Shown here: piece by piece, positions 8,212 through 16,966 of the stretch | How positions within the stretch are numbered: position 1 is the first letter of the stretch | How the letters are laid out: each line of letters begins with the position of its first letter | Assembly: GCF_004137085.1 (NCBI RefSeq) | Contig: NZ_QYBC01000022.1 | Coordinates: 34,956-98,955, forward strand | Reading direction: 5' to 3' | Length of the DNA: 64,000 bases | Source: Lichenibacterium ramalinae | Lineage (GTDB): Bacteria; Pseudomonadota; Alphaproteobacteria; Rhizobiales; Beijerinckiaceae | Made by a program: the position numbers and the translations under genes | Notes under the pieces: model-generated | Told to the model about the DNA's origin: nothing | The model's database searches: none | Seen by the model: the letters and a program-made list of their open reading frames with translations, nothing else

Positions 8212-9714
8212 TCAGCGCTCGTGCGCGGCCTGCGACGAGGCTTCCCAGATCGGCGCCAGCAGATACTGGATGACGCGACGGCTGCCGGTCTGCACCTCCG
8301 CCGTCACCATCATGCCGGGCATGAGCGGCACTTCCTTGCCGTCGGCGTTGATGGAGGTCCGGTCGAGCTGCACGGTGACGGGATAGACGAGGTTCTGCAC
8401 CTTCTGGCTGCCCGAAAGCGCCGAACCGTTGATGGGGCGCGCCAGCGTGCTGGCATCCGAAGACGCGGTCGCCTCCTGCGAATCCACGGCCTCGTTCGAG
8501 ATGCGCTTCACCGTGCCCTTCAGCGTGCCGTAGTGGCTGAACGGGAAGGCCTCGACCTTCAGCACGACCTCCTGGTCGGGCTTGATGAAGCCGATGTCCT
8601 GGTTCTGCACCAGGGCCATGACCTCGAGGGCGCCGCTCGCCGGCACGATCACCATGAGGGGCTGGCCGGAGGTCACGACCTGGCCGACCGTTGTGACGGC
8701 CAGTTGCTGCACGGTGCCGTCGATGGGCGCCACGATGCGGGCGTGCTCGGCCTTGTCGGTTGCCTTGACATAGGTCTGCTCGACATCGTCGCGCTTGCGC
8801 TGGGCGTCGCTGAGCTTCTGGTTCTGGGTGGCGAGGAAGTCGCGCTTCGCCTGGTCGAGCCGGCGGCGCAGCGACACGGCGGCGGCGTCGTTCTCGAGCA
8901 TCTGGCCGCGGTCGTCGGCGAGGTTGCGCTGCTCGTTCTCGACGAGCTGGCTGGCGTCGATGACGGCGGCATGCGAGCCGGACTGGCGCGATTCCAGCGT
9001 CTGCTTCATGGTCAGCCGCTCGGTCATCGAGGCGATGACCTTTTCGCGCGCCTGCGAGCTGTCCTTGAGGCGCGTCGAGCGCGCCGTCTTCTCGGCGAGC
9101 TGGGCCTGCAGGCTCTCGACCTGGGCCTGGTACTGGCTCATCTCGGCCTGGAACACGGCGTCGTCGCGGCGCCGGTACACGTCCGACACGTCGGCGGGGT
9201 AGATGATGGCCGAGTTGGCGATGTTGCCCTGCACGTCGAAGATCTCGGTCGTGCGGCGGGCGATCTCGGCGTGGAGCGACTGCAGCTCGGCCGAGGCGGC
9301 GGCGCGGTCGGCCTCGCTCTGCGTGGCGTCGAGGGCGACGAGGAGCTCGCCGGCCTTGACCTTGGCGCCGTTCGAGACCGCGATCTCGGACACGCGGCCG
9401 ACGTCGAGCGGTTGCACGACCTTGGAGCGGCCGCTCGGCTGGATGCGCCCCTGCGCCTCGGCGTAGATGTCGATCTTGGCGAAGGAGCTCCAGGCGATGG
9501 CGGCCGTCAGCATGCCGCAGATCGTCCAAAGCATGAAGGACATCTTGGGCGAGGCCGGCGTCTCGAGGATCTCGAGATGGGCGGGCAGGAACTCGGTATA
9601 GGCCGAGCCGGGCTTGGACACGACCGGGCCGGGTTTCACCAGGGCGGGCAGCCGCGAGATGACCGCCGGGAGCTTGGCGCGACGGGGCGCCGGGAGCGGG
9701 ACGGGGGTGCTCAT
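8212..9714 (-). CDS. HlyD-family type I secretion membrane fusion protein
   Basis: 500 residues. The periplasmic adaptor of a type I secretion system, linking the inner-membrane ABC transporter to a TolC-like outer-membrane channel. A cytoplasmic N-terminus is followed by one membrane segment near 58-78, a lipoyl-like half with VVQPLDVGRVSEIAV, long alpha-helical hairpins at about 130-310 containing many Gln, Ala and Arg, a second lipoyl half (RIVAPIDGTVQQLAV) and a C-terminal beta domain with LMPGMMVTAEVQTG. Its ATG overlaps the stop of the ABC transporter gene by 4 bases. No TolC homologue is encoded in the window, so the channel must be elsewhere. The substrate is probably the RTX protein encoded at 15,056. 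Confidence 0.93.
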   Translation of the reverse strand: MSTPVPLPAPRRAKLPAVISRLPALVKPGPVVSKPGSAYTEFLPAHLEILETPASPKMSFMLWTICGMLTAAIAWSSFAKIDIYAEAQGRIQPSGRSKVVQPLDVGRVSEIAVSNGAKVKAGELLVALDATQSEADRAAASAELQSLHAEIARRTTEIFDVQGNIANSAIIYPADVSDVYRRRDDAVFQAEMSQYQAQVESLQAQLAEKTARSTRLKDSSQAREKVIASMTERLTMKQTLESRQSGSHAAVIDASQLVENEQRNLADDRGQMLENDAAAVSLRRRLDQAKRDFLATQNQKLSDAQRKRDDVEQTYVKATDKAEHARIVAPIDGTVQQLAVTTVGQVVTSGQPLMVIVPASGALEVMALVQNQDIGFIKPDQEVVLKVEAFPFSHYGTLKGTVKRISNEAVDSQEATASSDASTLARPINGSALSGSQKVQNLVYPVTVQLDRTSINADGKEVPLMPGMMVTAEVQTGSRRVIQYLLAPIWEASSQAAHER

Positions 9715-11939
9715 GCGGCGGCGCTTTCGCCGGCCTGGATGCGCCACAGGCGGCCGTAGAGGCTGGTGGGCAGGGCGAGGAGTTCGTTGTGCGACCCGTC
9801 CTCGACGATGGAGCCGTCCTGCACGGCGATGATGCGGTGGCAGCCCCGCACGGCCGCGAGGCGGTGCGCGATGATGATGACGGTGCGGCCGTGGACGATG
9901 TGGCGCATGTTGTCCTGGATGATGCGCTCGCTCTCGTAGTCCAGGGCCGAGGTGGCCTCGTCGAGGATGAGGATGCGGGGGTTGGCGGCGAGCGCCCGGG
10001 CGATGGCGAGCCGCTGGCGCTGGCCGCCCGACAGGTTGGCGCCGCGCTCCACGATCATGGTGTCGTAGCCGAGCGGCAGGCGGTTGATGAACTCGTCGGC
10101 GCCCGACAGGCGCGCCATGGCGATGACCTGTGCGCGGGACATGGCGGGATTCACCAGCGCGATGTTCTCGTGCACGGTCTTGTTGAAGAGCAGGTTCTCC
10201 TGCAGCACGACGCCGACCTGGCGCCGCAGCCAGGCGGGATCGACCTGGGCGACGTCGATGCCGTCGACGAGGATCTGGCCGCGCTCGGGCGTGTAGAGGC
10301 GCTGCACGAGCTTCGTCAGGGTCGACTTGCCCGAGCCCGACGGGCCCACGATGCCGATGACCTGGCCGGCCGGGATAGCGAGGTTGATGTTCTTCAGGAT
10401 CTCGCGCCCGCCCGGCTCGTAGCGGAACGTCATGCCGCGCACCTGCACCTCGCCCTTGGCGGGCGGAAGGTGCGCCTGGGCCATGGAGGTGGATTCGGGG
10501 AAGTTGTTCATGATGTCGCCCAGCCGGTCGACCGAGATCTGCACCTGCTGGAAGTCCTGCCAGAGCTGCGACAGCCGCAGGATCGGGCCCGTCACCTGGC
10601 CGAAGATCATGTTGAAGGCGATGAGGCCGCCGACGGTGAGGTCGCCGTTGATGACGGCCTGGGCGCCGAAGAACAGCACGGCGGCGGTGGACAGCTTCGA
10701 CACGTATTGGAACGCGTTCTGGCCGACGTTGGCGATCGACACGGCGTCGAAGGACGAGCCCACGTAGGCGGCGAGCTTCTCCTCCCAGTCCTGCCGCAGC
10801 ACGGGCTCGATCGCCATGGCCTTCACGGTCTGGATGCCGACGATGGACTCGACGAGGAACTGTTGGGACAGCGCGCTCTTGTTGAACTTGTCCTTCATGC
10901 GCTCCATCAGCAGGGGCCGCATGATGTAGCCGATGACCACGTAGACGGGCAGCGACAGCAGGGCGATGACCGACAGGAAGGGCGAATACGCCACCATGAC
11001 GACGATGAGCACGACCGAGAAGATCACGTCGAGCCCCGTCAGCAGGGCGGAGCCGGTGAGGAAGTTGCGGACCTGCTCGATCTCGCGCATGCGGGCGACC
11101 GTCTGGCCGGTGGCGCGCGTCTCGAAATAGTTCAGCGGCAGCCGCACCATGTGGTCGAACAGCTTGGCGCCGAGTTCGACGTCGATGCGGCTGGTCGTGT
11201 GGGTGAGCATGTAGGTGCGCAGCCAGGTCAGCAGCGCCTGGAACAGCCCGACGAGGCACATCCCCAGGATGACCATGTAGAGCGTCGACATGCCCTTGTG
11301 GGTGAGCACCTTGTCGATGACGATCTGGAACAGCAGCGGCGAGGCCAGCGTGCAGAGCTGAATGAACAGCGACGCCACGATGACGCTGGCGAGCGGCCTG
11401 CGGTAGCGCCACAGCGACGGCAGGAACCAGGACAGCGAGAAGGAGCCGACCTCCTGCTTCAGCGAGCTCCGCCGCGCGAAGAGCAGCAGCGTGCCGCCCC
11501 ATTCAGGCGCGAGTTCGTCGTCCGACAGATTCTTGACGTCGCGCGTCACGGCATTGACGAGGCGCATCTTGCCGTCGTCGTGCCGCCGCCCGTAGATCCA
11601 GAAGGACCCGTCCTTCATCTCCAGCATGGCGGGGAGCGGCACGCCCACCAGCGCCTTGGCGGGCTGCTTGGTGAGGCGGCGGGCCTTGAGCTTGACGAGC
11701 TTGGCGGCCCGCACGATGTCGATCGACGAGCAGGGCTTGGTGCCGAGGCCCATCTCGTGGCGCACCTGGTCGATGTCGCAGGCGAGCTTGTGGAAGTTGG
11801 CCACCAGGGCCAGCGATGGCAGTCCCGTGTCGGCGGGGGGCGGCGGGGGAGCGGCCTGCGCCGGCTGCGGCGCGACGGGAACGGGCTTCTGCTCGCCGCT
11901 GCCCGGCTCGACCTTCTCCGCCACGGTGCTCAAGGACAT
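9711..11939 (-). CDS. Type I secretion ABC transporter (HlyB/PrtD type)
   Basis: 742 residues; the inner-membrane ATPase that exports a protein substrate. A Pro/Ala-rich leader is followed by a C39-like domain (about 42-160). The cysteine-protease Gln and Cys-Gly signature is not present, so this is a non-cleaving substrate-binding domain as in HlyB. The transmembrane domain spans about 165-460. The nucleotide-binding domain has Walker A GPSGSGKST at 532-540, signature LSGGQ at about 636, Walker B ILILDEATSALD near 656 and an H-loop HRL near 692. HlyD follows with a 4-base overlap. The double-glycine peptide cleavage seen with true C39 exporters is not expected here. Confidence 0.95.
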   Translation of the reverse strand: MSLSTVAEKVEPGSGEQKPVPVAPQPAQAAPPPPPADTGLPSLALVANFHKLACDIDQVRHEMGLGTKPCSSIDIVRAAKLVKLKARRLTKQPAKALVGVPLPAMLEMKDGSFWIYGRRHDDGKMRLVNAVTRDVKNLSDDELAPEWGGTLLLFARRSSLKQEVGSFSLSWFLPSLWRYRRPLASVIVASLFIQLCTLASPLLFQIVIDKVLTHKGMSTLYMVILGMCLVGLFQALLTWLRTYMLTHTTSRIDVELGAKLFDHMVRLPLNYFETRATGQTVARMREIEQVRNFLTGSALLTGLDVIFSVVLIVVMVAYSPFLSVIALLSLPVYVVIGYIMRPLLMERMKDKFNKSALSQQFLVESIVGIQTVKAMAIEPVLRQDWEEKLAAYVGSSFDAVSIANVGQNAFQYVSKLSTAAVLFFGAQAVINGDLTVGGLIAFNMIFGQVTGPILRLSQLWQDFQQVQISVDRLGDIMNNFPESTSMAQAHLPPAKGEVQVRGMTFRYEPGGREILKNINLAIPAGQVIGIVGPSGSGKSTLTKLVQRLYTPERGQILVDGIDVAQVDPAWLRRQVGVVLQENLLFNKTVHENIALVNPAMSRAQVIAMARLSGADEFINRLPLGYDTMIVERGANLSGGQRQRLAIARALAANPRILILDEATSALDYESERIIQDNMRHIVHGRTVIIIAHRLAAVRGCHRIIAVQDGSIVEDGSHNELLALPTSLYGRLWRIQAGESAAA

Positions 11940-12109
11940 TCAGTCAATCCATTGGAACGGCGGGTGCCGGCGACGCTTCCTCATACACCCCGTAGGGTTA
12001 ACGGGCCAGCGACGCGAGAAAAAGCCGGAGTGCGACGGAACCAAGCGGTGGAATGGCCTCGGATTGTGGCCATATCGAGGGGTCTGGCCGGCGCCCCTCG
12101 ACAGGGTCG

Positions 12110-13222
12110 TCACGCCACCTTGGCGGCCTTGGCCTGATCGGCGAGGTAGCGGTCGCGGATGGCGGCGCCGGCCTCGTCGTAGACGAAGGGCAGGAAGGCG
12201 TAGCGGCGCCCCCGCGTCACGCGTGAGACGGCATGCAGGATGTTGGCGGGGAACACCACGGCCCAGCCCGGCGGCGCCTTGATGCCGCGCGAGTTGTATT
12301 CCGGAAAGCTCACAGCCCCGCCGTCGAAATCTGCATTGAGGTTGATCGAGACGGCGAAACGGCGATGCGCCGTGACGGGCGAGGAATTGTCCCGGTGCGG
12401 CCGGAAGTGCCCCCCGTCTTCGGCGGCGTAGCACCCCACCATGTAGCGCTCCATGCGGGTGATCTTGAGAAAGAACAGCCGCTCGATCTCGGGCAGCACG
12501 CGCCGGGCGATCAGCCCCTGCAGGTGGCGGATCAGCCCCTGGTCCTCGACCGCGTAGTCCTTCCGGCTCTTGAACGACCGGTCGAACACCCCGACGCCGC
12601 CGCGCATCACGCCCGATTCGCCACCGCCGTTCCCGTCGTAGAGGCCGATGAGGTGGCGGCACAGGTCGGGGTCGAAGACGTTGGGCAGGACCAGCACGGG
12701 AGCCGGCACCTCGAATCCGGCGAAGCTGGCCGGCTGGGGCAGGCCGTCGAGGTGGTCGAAAAGGGCGTCGGCATCGCTCCCGTCCGCCGCAAAGGGGATG
12801 ACTTTGGACACGTGGAGCGAGGGGTCGACGACCATCCAGAAGCGCCGGCGCAGCGCCGCGGCGTTGTCGCCGCCGAGCGGGGCCGCACCCAGAAGCTCCC
12901 CCACCGCGCCGTCGAGGTCCCACATGAAGCGCAGGCCCGGCATGGAATCGCGGAAGCGGCCCGACTCATGGTCGGCAGCGTCCGAGCCGACGAGGAACAC
13001 GGACGCGCGCGCGTCGTCGAACCGCGCCCGCCCGCGCCCCTCCACGGCCGCCACCGCGCGGCGCCCGACCGCGTCGTCGGCCCCGTAGAAGCCGAACACC
13101 AACGTGCGGCCCGCCATGGCGTCGGGCGCGAACTGGATACCTTGGCAGAGCTGGCGGAAGCGAGGCAGAGGATCGCCGGGCAAGACGTTCTTGTAGGCCG
13201 TCGGCCGCTCGGTGTCGCTCAT
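12110..13222 (-). CDS. 2OG-Fe(II) oxygenase with redoxin-like N-terminal domain
   Basis: 370 residues. Residues 175-355 form a prolyl-4-hydroxylase-like dioxygenase: iron ligands H276-x-D278 within PHRDN and H330 in NILHAV, with R340 in a VTRGRRYAF segment placed to bind 2-oxoglutarate. Residues 10-160 look like a peroxiredoxin/thioredoxin fold (GDPLPRF start, TLVFGFYG strand) but lack a CxxC or peroxidatic Cys in the usual place, so this half is probably structural. The start is well supported by GGGGAGGA four bases before the ATG. It lies between a glycosyltransferase and the type I exporter, so a role in modifying a secreted protein or glycan is plausible but unproven. Confidence 0.85.
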   Translation of the reverse strand: MSDTERPTAYKNVLPGDPLPRFRQLCQGIQFAPDAMAGRTLVFGFYGADDAVGRRAVAAVEGRGRARFDDARASVFLVGSDAADHESGRFRDSMPGLRFMWDLDGAVGELLGAAPLGGDNAAALRRRFWMVVDPSLHVSKVIPFAADGSDADALFDHLDGLPQPASFAGFEVPAPVLVLPNVFDPDLCRHLIGLYDGNGGGESGVMRGGVGVFDRSFKSRKDYAVEDQGLIRHLQGLIARRVLPEIERLFFLKITRMERYMVGCYAAEDGGHFRPHRDNSSPVTAHRRFAVSINLNADFDGGAVSFPEYNSRGIKAPPGWAVVFPANILHAVSRVTRGRRYAFLPFVYDEAGAAIRDRYLADQAKAAKVA

Positions 13223-13269
13223 ACTGTCCTCCCCGGTCGCCGTCCTTTATCGACTGAGCAGATCCTCAG

Positions 13270-14952
13270 TCAATCGCTCGCCTCGCTCCAGGCGGCAGGC
13301 AGCCGACCGCCCGACGCGTCGACCACGCCGACCTTGGCGAGCCACAGGACGGCACGGACGAGCGCCGCGTGGCGCAGGCCGGGAAGCGCCGCCGCGAGGG
13401 CGCCCACGGTGGTCCAATCTTCCGACAGATGCACCAGGACGTCGCCGAGCGTGCTTTCGGCCGGCACCCCCGCAGTGGCGAAGGACACAGAGGCCAAGGC
13501 GCGCCGCTCCAGGGCGTCGGCGAGGACGAGGCCGGGCCGCAGACGCAGGCGGGTTCCGCCTGCCGCGAGCGCGCTGGGGAAGGAACGGTACAGCGAGAAC
13601 GGGTCCGGCCGGTCCGGGCGGCCGATGCGGCTCCCCTCCCCCGGCACGGCGGGGTCGGCGCGCCGCCGCTCCGCCAACTCTTCCCACAATGCCTCGTAGC
13701 GGCGGAACACAAGCGTCCAGTCGAAGGTGTCCCGCACCCGCCGGCGCCCGGCGTCGCCCATGCGGCGGCGCAGGGCCGGCGACAGCACCAGCCTCCGATA
13801 GGCCTCGGCGGCGGCGCCGACGTCGACGGCGGTGAGCTGGGCGACGTTGCCGATGAAGCGGTCGTAGTCGTCGAGCGACGATTCGTGGCGATCGATCAGG
13901 TCGATGCCGCAGCCCGCCGGCGGCGCCAGCGTGGGCACGCGGAACCCGTCCACGCCGTCCCGCACCGTGTCCTTGTAGCCATTCCAGTCGCTGACGACGA
14001 CCGGCAGGCCGGCCGCCATCGCCTCGACGGGAGTCAGGCCGAAGGTTTCCTGGATGTTGTCGCTGAGCGAGGTGAAGATGTCGGCCGCCGCCCAGGCGAT
14101 GCCCTGATTGCCGCCCTTCGCCCCGTCGAGGTGAACCAGCCGCACCGAGGGGGCGAAGCGCGCAGCCTCGCGGGCGAAGGCGTCCCCGACCGCGGCATGG
14201 GCATATTGCCCGAACAGCAGCAGGTGCACCGGGTGCGGGCTCGCCTGGGCGGCGGCCTCCAGCCCGAGGAACATCGGCAACGGGTGGGCCTTTCCGTGAA
14301 AGGTGAGGCGGCCGGCGAAGAGCACCGCCACGTCATCGGGGCCCAGCCCCACGGCGACCCGCGCCGCCGCACGCTCGTCCGCCGTGAAGGCGAAGTCCTC
14401 GGGGTGGACGCCGAGCGGGATCATCGGCAGCTGCGGCAGGGTGAAGCGCGTGGCGCCGACCGCGTCGCGCAGCGATTCCATCTCGGCCTCGATGACATGG
14501 CGGTACACGTCCCGCGCCACGGTGGAGGTGCAGATCACCGCATCCCACGGGTAGAGCGGTGCCCGCACGATGGAGGCCACCGCCGTCATGGCGTTGAGCG
14601 AGGACAGCGAATGGGTGACGCCGCATAGGCTCCAGCCGCGGGCTTGGCCGTGCTGGCGGCGGTTCCAAGCGTCGGACTGGATGCCGGGGTCGGCGCGGTA
14701 GAGCAGACCGGCCTCGGCGAGCCTGCCCGGCGCGTCCCAGCCGATGAAACGCAGCTCCGGTGGCGTGGCCGTGATGGCGGTGACGTCGTCGGCGAAGGTC
14801 TGGGCGAGGCCGCGATGCGCCGCGTAGCAGTAGATGCGCTCGGGCCTGGCCTTCAGGGCGGCGCGGAGAAAGCCCACCCCGGCAGACTGCCGGCCCATCA
14901 GCTTGGTGCGAGTGTCGAACACGCCGGGGGCGTAGGTGGCGGCGAACTGCAT
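13270..14952 (-). CDS. GT4-family glycosyltransferase with extra C-terminal domain
   Basis: 560 residues. The GT-B core has an FAGRLTFHGKAHPLPMFLG donor-domain opening and the GT4 signature ETFGLTPVEAMAAGLPVV, where the two Glu residues of E-x7-E bind the nucleotide sugar. The last about 110 residues, after the final helix of the GT fold, are an additional domain ending ASGGRLPAAWSEASD that I do not recognise. The frame opens at ATG 14988, but that codon abuts the T-tract of the upstream RTX terminator, so the ATG at 14952 is preferred. The gene lies between the RTX gene and the oxygenase. Donor sugar unknown. Confidence 0.82.
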   Translation of the reverse strand: MQFAATYAPGVFDTRTKLMGRQSAGVGFLRAALKARPERIYCYAAHRGLAQTFADDVTAITATPPELRFIGWDAPGRLAEAGLLYRADPGIQSDAWNRRQHGQARGWSLCGVTHSLSSLNAMTAVASIVRAPLYPWDAVICTSTVARDVYRHVIEAEMESLRDAVGATRFTLPQLPMIPLGVHPEDFAFTADERAAARVAVGLGPDDVAVLFAGRLTFHGKAHPLPMFLGLEAAAQASPHPVHLLLFGQYAHAAVGDAFAREAARFAPSVRLVHLDGAKGGNQGIAWAAADIFTSLSDNIQETFGLTPVEAMAAGLPVVVSDWNGYKDTVRDGVDGFRVPTLAPPAGCGIDLIDRHESSLDDYDRFIGNVAQLTAVDVGAAAEAYRRLVLSPALRRRMGDAGRRRVRDTFDWTLVFRRYEALWEELAERRRADPAVPGEGSRIGRPDRPDPFSLYRSFPSALAAGGTRLRLRPGLVLADALERRALASVSFATAGVPAESTLGDVLVHLSEDWTTVGALAAALPGLRHAALVRAVLWLAKVGVVDASGGRLPAAWSEASD

Positions 14953-14988
14953 CGGCGTCCCGTCAGGTCTCCGCCGGGCGGCGGACAT

Positions 14989-15023
14989 AAAAAGGGCGGG
15001 GGACCGTTTCCGGCCCCCCGCCC
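14989..15023 (-). terminator. Rho-independent terminator of the RTX gene
   Basis: A 12-base-pair GC-rich stem with one mismatch (arms 14994-15005 and 15012-15023) and a 6-base loop, followed on the minus strand by five T residues. It lies 33 bases after the RTX stop codon. The T-run directly touches an in-frame ATG of the next gene. It probably lets the abundant RTX message end early while allowing some read-through to the downstream genes. Confidence 0.82.
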
Positions 15024-15055
15024 CGTCTAGCTCGACTTCAGGCTGATCGAAAGGA

Positions 15056-16678
15056 TCAGATGAAGTCGTTCTTGGTCAGGCTGCTGGTGTTCTTGATGTC
15101 GATGAGGACGTCAGTGCCAGCCGTAAAGCCGTCTCTGGCGAAGTCATTGACGAGATAGTAGTCCGAACCGGACTTGAACACGGCGGCATTCGCCCCCTGA
15201 GCGCTGGCACCCAAGATCGCGGAAGCTGCCTGAGCCTGCAGGTTTCCACCGGTCACGGTACCGAACAGCGCGACGTTGCTGGCCGTGAAGTCACCCGTAC
15301 CGACAGAACCTGCGGTCGAGTTCAGGGCGAACTTGTCCGTGCCGCTGACGAAATCGTTGATGACGTCGAGGCCGGAGGAGATCCCGCTGCTGACGCTGCT
15401 AGTGGCGTTCACACCCCCGAAGCCGAAGATGTCGTTACCCGCCCCGCCGGTGATCGACGTGTTGGCGACTGCACCCGAAAGGATGTTGTCGTTGCCCGAA
15501 CCACCGTAGATCAGCGCCGAAGACACGCTGGTGGTGAGCCCGCTGGCGTCGATCAGGTTGTTGCCATCACCGTTGCCGGCCGCGTCGACAGAAGTGTTGC
15601 CGCCGAAGATCGTGTCGGTTCCAGCGACACCGAGCACGGAAATCGAGTTGTTGCCCTCGTTCCCATAGATGACAGAGCCCACCGAGGTGGTTGCGCTGCC
15701 GTAGGTGATGGTGTCGTTGCCCATGCCGCCGACGAGCGTGTCGGTCCCGACCGAGGTCGCGAGGGTGTCGACGATGAGGTCGTTGCCCTGGTTGCCGTAG
15801 ATCAGGTCGCTGGCAGTCGCACCGACGGAGATGACGTCGTTGCCCTGGCCGCCGGCCAGCGTGTCCGAACCAACGGAGGCCTGCAGAGCCGCATTGATCG
15901 TGTCGTCGCCGTAGTTGCCGAGAATGAAATCATTGCCGGCCGTACCCGTGCCGACGACGATCAGATCGTTGCCGTCCATGGTCGAGTCGATCGAAGCGAT
16001 GCCGGTACCGCCGAGGATCGTGTTGTTCCCGCCGACGATGGAGATGGAATCGCTGCCCTCGCCACCGACCAGGAAGTCGTTGCCGGAGACCGACGCGGAG
16101 ATCACGTCGTTGCCCATGCCACCGTAGGCGGTCACGGCACCGGCACCGCCGATGGAGATGATGTCGTTACCCTGGTTGCCCAGGATGATGGCGGAGGCAC
16201 CACCGATCGAGATGAAATCGTTACCCTGACCGCCGACCAGCGTGTCGAGCGCCGACGAGGAGCCACCGACGCCGCCGAAGCCGCCTGCACCGGCCGTGCT
16301 GGAGCCGATAATCGTGTCATCGCCATAGTTGCCGAGGATGAGGTCAGCACCCGTGTCGTTGGCGACGTTGATGAAGTCGGCGCCGTCCAGCGAGACGTCG
16401 ATGGCGGCGTTGCCCGTGCCACCGGCGATCGTGTTGCCGCTGGTGTCACCCAGGCCAACGATGGTGTCTGCACCCTCGCTGCCGAAGACCGTGTTCACGC
16501 CGGCGGCGCCGCCGCCGAAGACGATGCTGTCGTTGCCCTGGCCACCGTAGATGATGTCCGCACCGCCGTTGCCGACGATCGTGTCATTGCCACCCTGGCC
16601 GAGGAGGGTGTCATTGCCGGTCGAGCCGTTGACGGAACCGTTACCCGGACCGTCCTGAATGAAAGTACCCGTCGCCAT
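15056..16678 (-). CDS. RTX calcium-binding repeat protein, type I secretion substrate
   Basis: 540 residues made almost wholly of glycine/aspartate nonapeptide repeats (GGQGNDxI, GNYGDDTI, GNQGNDLI variants) from about residue 20 to 420, which bind Ca2+ and fold as parallel beta rolls outside the cell. There is no signal peptide and no Cys; I see only one Pro (residue 11), while Ser, Thr, Asn and Gly abound. Residues about 420-540 are a serralysin-like C-terminal region ending in SLTKNDFI, the expected place for an uncleaved secretion signal. No enzymatic domain is visible, so it is probably a structural coat, S-layer-like or biofilm protein. The start is ATG 16678, nine bases after GGGAG; ATG 16687 touches that site directly. 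The HlyB/HlyD pair downstream is its likely exporter. Confidence 0.9.
   Translation of the reverse strand: MATGTFIQDGPGNGSVNGSTGNDTLLGQGGNDTIVGNGGADIIYGGQGNDSIVFGGGAAGVNTVFGSEGADTIVGLGDTSGNTIAGGTGNAAIDVSLDGADFINVANDTGADLILGNYGDDTIIGSSTAGAGGFGGVGGSSSALDTLVGGQGNDFISIGGASAIILGNQGNDIISIGGAGAVTAYGGMGNDVISASVSGNDFLVGGEGSDSISIVGGNNTILGGTGIASIDSTMDGNDLIVVGTGTAGNDFILGNYGDDTINAALQASVGSDTLAGGQGNDVISVGATASDLIYGNQGNDLIVDTLATSVGTDTLVGGMGNDTITYGSATTSVGSVIYGNEGNNSISVLGVAGTDTIFGGNTSVDAAGNGDGNNLIDASGLTTSVSSALIYGGSGNDNILSGAVANTSITGGAGNDIFGFGGVNATSSVSSGISSGLDVINDFVSGTDKFALNSTAGSVGTGDFTASNVALFGTVTGGNLQAQAASAILGASAQGANAAVFKSGSDYYLVNDFARDGFTAGTDVLIDIKNTSSLTKNDFI
15707..16480 (-). repeat. Internal tandem duplication of about 120-130 residues in RTX gene
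   Basis: Residues 67-194 and 207-324 of the RTX protein align along their whole length. Matching landmarks in the same order are GNTIAGGTG / NNTILGGTG, DVSLDGADFI / DSTMDGNDLI, LILGNYGDDTI / FILGNYGDDTI, DTLVGGQGNDFIS / DTLAGGQGNDVIS and ILGNQGNDII / IYGNQGNDLI. This is a longer period than the basic nine-residue repeat, so the gene grew by duplicating a multi-repeat block. Confidence 0.75.
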
Positions 16679-16966
16679 AAATTTCATCTCCCGATGGTTG
16701 CACGCAGAGCGTCAGGGGTCGCTGGTCCGCGGCGCCGTCTACAGTTGGCAACCAGCCCCTTGCGGGACAGCCTCCTGAGATCGGATCGTTCGTACCCGAG
16801 GCCTCAAAAACCCGCAAGCGGTATGTGTCGGGACGGTGTTTCGCCGTTCGATTGTGGTCCTGCCGCAACAGCTCGGTGACAGGTTGCCTTCCTGCGAAGC
16901 CGTCCGCCAGCTCTGGACAGCCATTTTCGCCGGTGACAAAGTGTTGAGGACGTTCGGCGTCGTGCC
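16679..16966. promoter_or_regulatory. Divergent intergenic region between RTX gene and CDP-sugar operon
   Basis: 288 bases without a convincing gene; it must hold the RTX promoter on the minus strand and probably the promoter of the sugar operon on the plus strand. It is less GC-rich than the flanking genes in places. The RTX ribosome-binding site GGGAG is near 16690. I could not assign -35 and -10 boxes with confidence, and the short open frames here are shadows. Confidence 0.45.

Noticed and set aside
9711..11939. C39 peptidase activity of the exporter
   Set aside because: The N-terminal domain lacks the catalytic Cys pattern, so it is a C39-like binding domain, and the RTX substrate has no double-glycine leader.
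15056..16678. CRISPR-like or satellite repeat
   Set aside because: The repetition is explained by coding nonapeptide repeats with varied DNA; there are no uniform repeats with unique spacers.
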